A stretch of 64,000 bases of DNA, taken from Vibrio gallicus (GTDB taxonomy: Bacteria; Pseudomonadota; Gammaproteobacteria; Enterobacterales; Vibrionaceae). Positions 57,371 to 64,000 of this stretch are shown piece after piece (position 1 is the first letter of the stretch; every line of letters begins with the position of its first letter). The stretch lies in assembly GCF_024346875.1 (NCBI RefSeq), contig NZ_AP024871.1, positions 62,001 through 126,000 on the forward strand, read 5' to 3'. Made by a program: the position numbers and the translations under genes. The notes below the pieces were generated by a model. That model did no database searches. It was not told where the DNA came from and was given only the letters and a program-made list of their open reading frames with translations.

Positions 57371-58090
57371 TTATACCTTTTGGCCGTCAGGGACGAAAAC
57401 GTAGCCTAGTCCCCATACCGTCTGAATATAGCGAGGGTGACTAGGGTCTTCCTCAATGATTCGGCGCAGGCGAGATATCTGTACATCAATGGAACGTTCC
57501 ATTGCTGAGTATTCTCTACCACGAGCAAGGTTCATGAGCTTGTCGCGAGACATAGGCTCACGTGCATTGCTGACCAATATCTTAAGCACCGCAAACTCAC
57601 CTGAAGTGAGAGGGATGACTTGTTCTCCCTTAAACATTTCACGTGTGCCTAGGTTTAAGGTGAATTCACCAAACTCAATAATCTCTTCCTGCGCACTTGG
57701 TGCTCCAGGTGCTTCTATAGATTGACGGCGTAAAACAGCGCGTGCACGAGCAAGCAATTCGCGAGGATTGAATGGTTTAGGAAGATAATCATCAGCGCCT
57801 ACTTCTAAGCCGACGATGCGATCAATTTCATCACCTTTTGCGGTCAGCATTAATATAGGAAGCATGTTGTTGGCACTGCGTAAGCGACGGCAGATAGAAA
57901 GGCCATCTTCGCCCGGCAACATAAGATCAAGGATCATTAAATTGAAGTTTTCACGAGTAAGTAGGCGATCCATTTGCTCTGCATTGGATACGGTACGAAC
58001 CTGGAAACCTTGCTCTGAAAGGTATCTCTCTAAAAGAGAGCGCAAGCGAGCGTCATCGTCGACGACTAGGACTTTAAAATTTTCTTGCAT
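57371..58090 (-). CDS. ompR: Osmoregulation response regulator OmpR
   Basis: OmpR/PhoB-type regulator. The 239-residue protein has a receiver domain with phospho-acceptor Asp near 55 in MILDLMLPGEDG and a winged-helix DNA-binding domain (about 135-235, with REYSAMERSIDVQISRLRR). Length equals E. coli OmpR (239). Confidence 0.98.
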   Translation of the reverse strand: MQENFKVLVVDDDARLRSLLERYLSEQGFQVRTVSNAEQMDRLLTRENFNLMILDLMLPGEDGLSICRRLRSANNMLPILMLTAKGDEIDRIVGLEVGADDYLPKPFNPRELLARARAVLRRQSIEAPGAPSAQEEIIEFGEFTLNLGTREMFKGEQVIPLTSGEFAVLKILVSNAREPMSRDKLMNLARGREYSAMERSIDVQISRLRRIIEEDPSHPRYIQTVWGLGYVFVPDGQKV

Positions 58091-58307
58091 GTAACTAGAC
58101 CTACTTAACCAATATGTTGCGAGTGAGTAATTTGGCGGTTGCGTTCAAGTAGTCCATCACTACAGCAGTATTGCTCCTTTAACACGCCTGACAATAAAAG
58201 AACTCGTAGAAATGTAACAAAATTCGCCTGATTATAGACAGATAAAGTGTTAATGAATGTTAACTGGGTTTGAAATTGGTGAATATAGGTAACTTATTTT
58301 ACTGTTT

Positions 58308-58808
58308 TTATAGGGGTTTTAACCATTGTGGCTTTTTATAATCGATATGGTTTATAAACCAAGTTTTAACGCCTTCAGGTGTTGTAACCTCAGCTTCATC
58401 ATCAATGGATTTCTTAAGTAGAGCCCTAGCCATTGGTGAATCAATAGAGATATATTGTTTTACTTGTTCGCCGTAGATTTCATCAGGCCCTACAATTTTG
58501 AACTGCTTAATTTCACCGGTTTCATTTTCAATCTCAACCCATGCACCAAAGAAGACCTTTCCATCTTGCGCAGGTGAGTAATCGATAACTTTTAGGTCAG
58601 GTAGGCGTTTACGTAAGTAGCGAACCCTGCGGTCAATCTGTCTGAGTAAGCGTTTATTGTACTGATAATCAGCATTTTCAGATCTATCACCAAGGCTCGC
58701 CGCCCAGGTGACTATTTTGGTTACTTCCGGGCGACGTTTATGCCACAGGAAGTCATGTTCTTGTTGCAGCTTTTCAAAGCCTTCGCGGGTGATTAGGTTG
58801 GTTTTCAT
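58308..58808 (-). CDS. greB: Transcript cleavage factor GreB
   Basis: Rescues backtracked RNA polymerase. The 166-residue protein has the N-terminal coiled coil with the acidic tip in SLGDRSENADYQYNKR, and a C-terminal FKBP-like domain. Ends KKPQWLKPL, close to E. coli GreB. greB next to ompR is also the E. coli order. Confidence 0.97.
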   Translation of the reverse strand: MKTNLITREGFEKLQQEHDFLWHKRRPEVTKIVTWAASLGDRSENADYQYNKRLLRQIDRRVRYLRKRLPDLKVIDYSPAQDGKVFFGAWVEIENETGEIKQFKIVGPDEIYGEQVKQYISIDSPMARALLKKSIDDEAEVTTPEGVKTWFINHIDYKKPQWLKPL

Positions 58809-58873
58809 ATATATACAGAGTTAGTTGTCTTTTGTTTCACTTTACCCAACCTAGGAGCACCCGCCAAGTATTG

Positions 58874-60775
58874 CTATTGTTTCCCTAGCAAGTAGGTGTC
58901 ATCACTGCTTACGACTACACCATTTTTTAAGAAATTTTTGCCAAGGATCATACTGTATTCAAATCGACTTCTGTCTTGCAGGTTAACGCGTATAGACTTG
59001 GAAACATCACCTAAGCTGACCTTCATCATTACCACAGGTCGCTCATTAGGTTTTTCACCGGCCTTGGCTCGAATCCGCATAATATCGACCACTTCACGAG
59101 TAAAGGAGTGCTTCTGGCCCTCGCTGTTGTGGTAGTCAAAGCTAACCATAGGCTTGCCATTTTCATCAAAGCGTTTGATATTTAAGGCATTCATTGAGCT
59201 AACGTCGGCACCTGTATCCAGTTTTACCGAGAATCGTAACCCTGCGACAGAGGCTTTTTCGATATAGCCTGCACTAAACAGTGGGCGTGGTTCGAAAAGG
59301 TCTTCGGTGCGAGTATTTATCAGTACGCCCTGCTTGTTAAATCCACGCCCAATCGCAAAATAAGCATCTTCACCTTTATCTACGACTTCTAAGGCAAACT
59401 CTATATTTTGTTGTTGGTTGCCAATGATAATCGACTCTTTGATCACCGGCCTTACCGACTCACCAACACGAATCTTACGTACTACGGGCCTGATAACCTT
59501 TTTATTTTCTCCTTTGGCATTAGGGATATAAAAGCTTACTTGTTCTGTGTTTTTCCCCTTACCTAACTCAAGGTTAGACACAAACAGAACCGGAGTATTG
59601 ATAGCAAAAGAAGGCCTTGCTTCTACCGCAATGTCATCAATATAAATGATTTCATGGGGGGTGACTGAGGTGATTTTTTTATTGGTTTGCAACGAGGCGT
59701 AGGTCTGATCCTTAACTGCATTGGTATTTGAGCTATGGATAACGAAGTGCTTGCTGAGGCTATTCTTACCAATTCTAATCTGTGACGCGTATTTTGAGCG
59801 ATCTTTTAGGTAAGCGAGTATGGGTGTCTTGGTTTTACCGACTTGCATTGGCACAGAGACAAGCGGTTTCTCCGAACCCCCGACCTTAAGCATTCGAATA
59901 AGAGGTAAGGTCATCTTCGCCTTATTTCCAGATTTGCTTTTTGAATTAAACGTAACGAGCTGTTGGTCGTGGTCTATCTGTATATCTGTGGCATGCAGTT
60001 GACTGTAGCTATTGACCAATGAATAACTGGATTTTAGAGATACCGTTCCAACGGTTACCTCTTCGCCTTTGCGCAATACAACGGCGTTTTGTTGAGCTTG
60101 CAGATAGTCATAGCCGGCAAATACCCAAGCATGCTGTTTGAGGAAGGTTTTTCCGATCAGAATAGGCGCTGAAAAATTACTACGGTCTGTCAGGTTAACA
60201 TCGGTATTGACAGTGACTCCAGCAATCGTGAGTGGAATATTGATCACAGGTCGATAGAGTGGAATTTCACTAGTGCGGCTACGGATAACACTGGTTCTGG
60301 CAAGGGGGCGTTGTAATGAAATTACCTTGCCAGTAACTGGATGCCTAATCTCAAACTCCACTATACCTTGAATATTACGCTCTGGGGTGTCGAAGCTTGT
60401 TAGCCACCAGTTACTCTTAGGGCCACCATATTCATCCACAATAGTTTGCATTAACTTAGTGTCTTGTAAGCCCTTATATTTTGGGTTTTCAGAATACACC
60501 TTAATATTTTCAGCATGCATTGAGGTGGTATCTGCTCCAGTATCGATTTTCCCTATATAGGCAATTCCTTCTAGGGCTGCGATATCTTGATAGTAGACGC
60601 TTTCGACTCGGCCTAGGATGACCTTATCGTCCCAAGACAAAGCAGGGGCTGCGGTTGTATAGGGTTGTTTATTGTCATCAAGCATAGTGTATTCGGTGGT
60701 CTGTTTTGCTTGTACCCCTGCTGAGAGAAAAAGAGAAGCCAGCAGCGAAATGGAACCTGTGAGCCGTTTGTTCAT
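58874..60775 (-). CDS. Periplasmic multi-repeat retropepsin-like protein
   Basis: Related to the retropepsin-like family formerly called putative ATP-dependent zinc protease (PF05618). The 633-residue protein has a signal peptide (about 1-23, ending AGVQA). Two aspartyl-type motifs DTGAD lie at 78-82 and 520-524. The family's trailing motif (DRS-aromatic then IGK or LGK) occurs at 197-209, 325-337 and near 610-622, so at least three copies of the fold are present; a weaker copy around 430-490 (RPVVRKIRVGE, FAIGRGF) may be a fourth. The middle copies lack DTGAD. ATG 60775 is chosen over 60826 because the signal peptide starts there. Domain count and activity are inference. Confidence 0.8.
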   Translation of the reverse strand: MNKRLTGSISLLASLFLSAGVQAKQTTEYTMLDDNKQPYTTAAPALSWDDKVILGRVESVYYQDIAALEGIAYIGKIDTGADTTSMHAENIKVYSENPKYKGLQDTKLMQTIVDEYGGPKSNWWLTSFDTPERNIQGIVEFEIRHPVTGKVISLQRPLARTSVIRSRTSEIPLYRPVINIPLTIAGVTVNTDVNLTDRSNFSAPILIGKTFLKQHAWVFAGYDYLQAQQNAVVLRKGEEVTVGTVSLKSSYSLVNSYSQLHATDIQIDHDQQLVTFNSKSKSGNKAKMTLPLIRMLKVGGSEKPLVSVPMQVGKTKTPILAYLKDRSKYASQIRIGKNSLSKHFVIHSSNTNAVKDQTYASLQTNKKITSVTPHEIIYIDDIAVEARPSFAINTPVLFVSNLELGKGKNTEQVSFYIPNAKGENKKVIRPVVRKIRVGESVRPVIKESIIIGNQQQNIEFALEVVDKGEDAYFAIGRGFNKQGVLINTRTEDLFEPRPLFSAGYIEKASVAGLRFSVKLDTGADVSSMNALNIKRFDENGKPMVSFDYHNSEGQKHSFTREVVDIMRIRAKAGEKPNERPVVMMKVSLGDVSKSIRVNLQDRSRFEYSMILGKNFLKNGVVVSSDDTYLLGKQ

Positions 60776-60983
60776 TATCAATGTCCGTATTTGAATTTCT
60801 GGATATACAAGATTAATACTAACCAATAATCAGTAACTTGCTGTTAAATATTCAGTTAATTTTTTAGCAACTGCAAGCATATGCGTTGCAATGGAGGGAA
60901 GGTAATCGCGCCTTAAGCGCTGGATTTTTATTAATTCGCCCCCATAAATAGAACTAAATTACTCACACAGAAGTGAATTAGGG

Positions 60984-63299
60984 ATGAGTCAAAAGATTTT
61001 TCAAACCATTGCCGATGAATTACAGGTGCCAGTTCGCCAAGTAAACTCGGCAGTCGGCTTGCTAGATGAAGGCAATACGGTACCGTTTATCGCGCGTTAT
61101 AGGAAAGAGGTTACCGGAGGCTTAGACGATACGCAGCTGCGCACATTAGAGAGCCGTCTTATTTACTTGCGTGAGCTCGATGATCGTCGTCAAACCATAT
61201 TGCGCTCTATTGAAGACCAAGGGAAGCTGAGTAAAGAGCTTGAGCATGAGATTTTAGCTGCTGACAATAAGACCCGGCTTGAAGACCTTTATCTTCCTTA
61301 TAAACCTAAGCGTCGCACTAAGGGACAAATTGCTATTGAGGCTGGTCTTGAACCGCTAGCAGATTCACTGTGGAGTAATCCAAATCAGGTTCCTGAGCAA
61401 AAGGCATTACAGTTCGTCGATACCGAGAAAGGCATTGCTGATGCTAAAGCGGCGCTCGATGGTGCGCGAGCTATCTTGATGGAGCGAATTGCCGAGCATG
61501 CAGATTTACTTGAGAAATTGCGTGTTTATCTTAATAAGCATGCGGTGCTGCAATCACGAGTAGTGAAGGGCAAAGAGACTGAAGGTGAGAAGTTTAAAGA
61601 TTACTTTGAACATGATGAACCAATAAGTCGAGTCCCTTCTCACCGAGCACTGGCGATGTTGCGTGGTCGCAATGAGGGTATCTTGCAATTGGCATTAAAT
61701 GCAGACCCTCAACAAGACCCTTCAATTCGTACCTCTTATTGTGAAACCATTATTGAGCAGCATTACCGAATTACCCTAAGTGACGCGCCTGCCGATGTGT
61801 GGCGTAAACAGGTGATCAGCTTTGCATGGCGCGTTAAGGTGTCGATGCACCTTGAGACCGAGTTAATGTCGATCATGAAAGATAAGGCAGAGATTGAGGC
61901 TATTGAGGTATTTGCTTCGAACCTAAAAGATCTGTTAATGGCGGCACCTGCAGGGCCTCGCGCTACCTTAGGTCTAGACCCTGGACTGAGAACCGGTTGC
62001 AAAATCGCGGTGGTAGACGGTACGGGTAAGGTATTGGCAACCGATGTTATCTATCCGCATCCTCCGCAAAAGCAATACGATAAGTCGCTACAAAGCATTG
62101 AGAGATTGATTAAACAGCACAATGTAGATCTGGTAGCAATTGGTAACGGAACTGCTTCACGTGAATCTGATACCTTTGTTGGGGATATTATTAGCAAGGG
62201 CATCAAGGTACAAAAAATTGTAGTCAGTGAAGCGGGGGCATCTGTGTATTCAGCCTCTGAATTGGCAGCTAAAGAGTTCCCTGATATGGATGTGTCACTG
62301 CGTGGTGCGGTGTCTATCGCCCGTCGCTTGCAAGATCCACTGGCGGAGCTTGTGAAAATTGACCCTAAATCTATTGGTGTGGGTCAGTATCAGCACGATG
62401 TTAGTCAGTCGTCATTGGCCAAGCGCTTGGATGCGGTGGTTGAAGATTGTGTAAACGCAGTTGGTGTGGATGTAAATACAGCTTCAGCGGCATTGCTTAA
62501 TCGTGTGGCAGGCTTGTCGAGCACGCTGGCACAAAACATCGTGGTTCATCGTGATGATAATGGACGCTTTGAAAGCCGCGCTAGCCTAAAGAAAGTTGCC
62601 AGAATGGGGCCTAAAGCATTTGAACAAAGCGCAGGATTTCTGCGCATAATGAACGGACGTAACCCTCTTGATTCATCATCAGTACACCCTGAGGCGTATC
62701 CCGTTGTTAAATCGATAGCGGAGAAAACCAATAAGCCGATCTCAAACCTTATTGGTGATAGTGCTTTCTTAGGTAAGCTTAATGCCATTGATTTTACCAA
62801 TGAACAATTTGGTCTGCCTACCGTTACAGACATCATTAAAGAGCTTGATAAGCCAGGCCGAGACCCGAGACCTGAGTTTAAAACGGCAACCTTTGCTGAA
62901 GGTATCGATAAGGTATCAGACCTTGAAGAAGGGATGGTACTTGAGGGCGTTGTCTCCAATGTGGCTAATTTTGGTGCTTTTGTTGATATCGGTGTACACC
63001 AAGACGGTTTGGTACATATTTCAGCGTTAACCGATAAGTTTGTGTCAGACCCTCGCGAGGTGGTGAAGGCTGGCGATATCGTTAAGGTTAAGGTGATGGA
63101 GATTGATTTGCGACGCAAGCGTATTGGGCTTTCGATGAGATTGAACGATGAACCAGGACAAGACAACCGTCCTGCTCGCAAACCTGTTCGCGAGAACTCT
63201 ACTCGCGATAATCGGAAACCACAGCGCAATCAAAATGCGCCTAGCATTGGTGGAGCAATGGCTGCCGCGTTTGCTAATGCAGGTAACAAGAAGCGTTAA
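60984..63299 (+). CDS. tex: Tex-family RNA-binding transcription accessory protein
   Basis: Nucleic-acid binding protein related to eukaryotic Spt6. The 771-residue protein has the N-terminal helical region ([17 protein letters not shown]), a YqgF-like domain ([17 protein letters not shown]), helix-hairpin-helix repeats ([17 protein letters not shown]), and an S1 domain near 650-720 ([15 protein letters not shown]). A basic, low-complexity tail follows. Confidence 0.97.
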   Translation: MSQKIFQTIADELQVPVRQVNSAVGLLDEGNTVPFIARYRKEVTGGLDDTQLRTLESRLIYLRELDDRRQTILRSIEDQGKLSKELEHEILAADNKTRLEDLYLPYKPKRRTKGQIAIEAGLEPLADSLWSNPNQVPEQKALQFVDTEKGIADAKAALDGARAILMERIAEHADLLEKLRVYLNKHAVLQSRVVKGKETEGEKFKDYFEHDEPISRVPSHRALAMLRGRNEGILQLALNADPQQDPSIRTSYCETIIEQHYRITLSDAPADVWRKQVISFAWRVKVSMHLETELMSIMKDKAEIEAIEVFASNLKDLLMAAPAGPRATLGLDPGLRTGCKIAVVDGTGKVLATDVIYPHPPQKQYDKSLQSIERLIKQHNVDLVAIGNGTASRESDTFVGDIISKGIKVQKIVVSEAGASVYSASELAAKEFPDMDVSLRGAVSIARRLQDPLAELVKIDPKSIGVGQYQHDVSQSSLAKRLDAVVEDCVNAVGVDVNTASAALLNRVAGLSSTLAQNIVVHRDDNGRFESRASLKKVARMGPKAFEQSAGFLRIMNGRNPLDSSSVHPEAYPVVKSIAEKTNKPISNLIGDSAFLGKLNAIDFTNEQFGLPTVTDIIKELDKPGRDPRPEFKTATFAEGIDKVSDLEEGMVLEGVVSNVANFGAFVDIGVHQDGLVHISALTDKFVSDPREVVKAGDIVKVKVMEIDLRRKRIGLSMRLNDEPGQDNRPARKPVRENSTRDNRKPQRNQNAPSIGGAMAAAFANAGNKKR

Positions 63300-63322
63300 T
63301 ACTGTTAATCGGTAATGCAATT

Positions 63323-63347
63323 CGGTGAGCCGATATAGTGCTCACCG
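63323..63347. terminator. Inverted repeat between tex and recG
   Basis: Stem CGGTGAGC/GCTCACCG, 9-base loop, in the 50-bp convergent gap. No T-run on either side, so terminator function is uncertain. Confidence 0.4.
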
Positions 63348-63349
63348 AC

Positions 63350-64000
63350 TCATGCTTTAGCGTATTCCTCACTATTGATTACCCAGCGTTGGATGATAGA
63401 TCGTGCATTCTCAGGGTACTGCTCATGAATGTAGCGGGCCATTTTTTGCACCTCAGGAATGAGATGTTGATCCCTTACTAGGTCGGCTATTTTAAAATCG
63501 GCAAGCCCGGTTTGTTTGGTACCTAATAGCTCGCCGGGGCCACGTATTTCTAAGTCTTGCTGCGCCACCACAAACCCATCACTGCTTTGTCTAAGAACAC
63601 CTAAGCGTTTTTGAGCGGTTTTAGATAGTGGTGCGTGGTACAAAAGCACGCAATGGCTGGCAACCTTACCTCGTCCAACTCGCCCACGTAGCTGATGCAA
63701 TTGTGCCAGCCCAAGGCGCTCTGGGTTCTCAATGATCATTAAACTGGCGTTAGGTACATCAACGCCGACTTCAATAACTGTTGTGGCAACTAGTAGTTGC
63801 AGTTGATTGTCTTTAAACGCCTTCATCACCGCTTGTTTCTCAGCGGGTTTCATGCGGCCATGCACCAAACCTATTTTTAGCTCGGTTAATTTGAGTTTGA
63901 GTTCCTCGGCAATCTCAGCTGCCGCTTGCGCCTCTAGTACTTCAGATTCATCGATCAGTGTGCACACCCAATACGCCTGCTTACCTTGTGTGGTACATGC
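63350..64000 (-). CDS. recG: ATP-dependent DNA helicase RecG, 5' part cut by window edge
   Basis: Branch-migrating helicase for stalled forks and recombination. About 216 C-terminal residues are visible: helicase motif IV-VI segments VGLVHGRMKP-type (LVHGRMKPAEKQAVM), VATTVIEVGVDVPNA and QLHQLRGRVGRG, then the RecG C-terminal wedge-contact region (LEIRGPGELLGTKQ). The reading frame is open to the window edge, so the start is outside. Confidence 0.95.
   Translation of the reverse strand, partial: ACTTQGKQAYWVCTLIDESEVLEAQAAAEIAEELKLKLTELKIGLVHGRMKPAEKQAVMKAFKDNQLQLLVATTVIEVGVDVPNASLMIIENPERLGLAQLHQLRGRVGRGKVASHCVLLYHAPLSKTAQKRLGVLRQSSDGFVVAQQDLEIRGPGELLGTKQTGLADFKIADLVRDQHLIPEVQKMARYIHEQYPENARSIIQRWVINSEEYAKA

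Noticed and set aside
62546..63229. 227-codon open frame on the minus strand opposite tex
   Set aside because: It lies wholly inside the strongly conserved tex gene; its Ser/Arg/Leu-rich translation is typical of antisense shadow frames and there is no ribosome site.

Overview
The window is core chromosome of a gammaproteobacterium, most likely a Vibrio or close Vibrionaceae relative. The evidence is protein-level similarity to Vibrio/Escherichia orthologues, the full gspC-N type II secretion operon next to hslR-hslO-pckA and nudE-cysQ, a Spot 42 RNA downstream of polA, and a CsrB/CsrC-type RNA beside yihI. Base composition is moderate, with AT-rich intergenic stretches. I saw no insertion sequence, prophage, CRISPR array, tRNA or rRNA. 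Both ends cut genes: prlC on the left and recG on the right.

Layout. 1-6660: prlC (partial), asnC, rsmJ, a small Cys-rich coiled-coil protein behind a Fur-like site, uspA, ftnA, uspB and yhiN/rdsA. 6750-10910: an accessory-looking patch with a small membrane protein, a class C acid phosphatase, a class I HMG-CoA reductase and a DMT permease. 11098-15584: ubiE-ubiJ-ubiB followed by tatA-tatB-tatC, then a convergent TatD-family nuclease. 16509-24795: hemB, a 450-bp regulatory gap with DnaA-box-like sites, polA, spf (Spot 42, with a possible 12-codon SpfP-like ORF), engB, cytochrome c4, a CsrB-family RNA, a methyltransferase, yihI and a DUF2489-like protein. 24911-32825: hemN, ntrC, ntrB, glnA and typA, with a sigma-54 promoter and NtrC palindromes. 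32970-40495: yihY, dtd, madA/fabY-like, an AsmA-like protein, pckA behind a CRP box, hslO and hslR. 40773-52089: gspC to gspN. 52274-64000: nudE, cysQ, bioH, gntX, nfuA, envZ-ompR, greB, a large periplasmic retropepsin-like protein, tex and recG (partial).

The genes group into nitrogen assimilation (glnA under NtrB-NtrC), ubiquinone biosynthesis joined to Tat export, heme synthesis (hemB, hemN), type II secretion, iron storage and stress (ftnA, uspA, uspB), osmosensing (envZ-ompR), and RNA regulation (Spot 42, Csr).

Nothing in the window is a clear new defence, mobile or biosynthetic system. The observations most worth a second look are the periplasmic protein with two intact DTGAD sites flanking degenerate copies of the same fold (58874-60775), the short ORF conserved inside Spot 42, the GGA-rich Csr RNA, the Cys-rich protein with a Fur-like site, and a class I HMG-CoA reductase with no other mevalonate gene in view.
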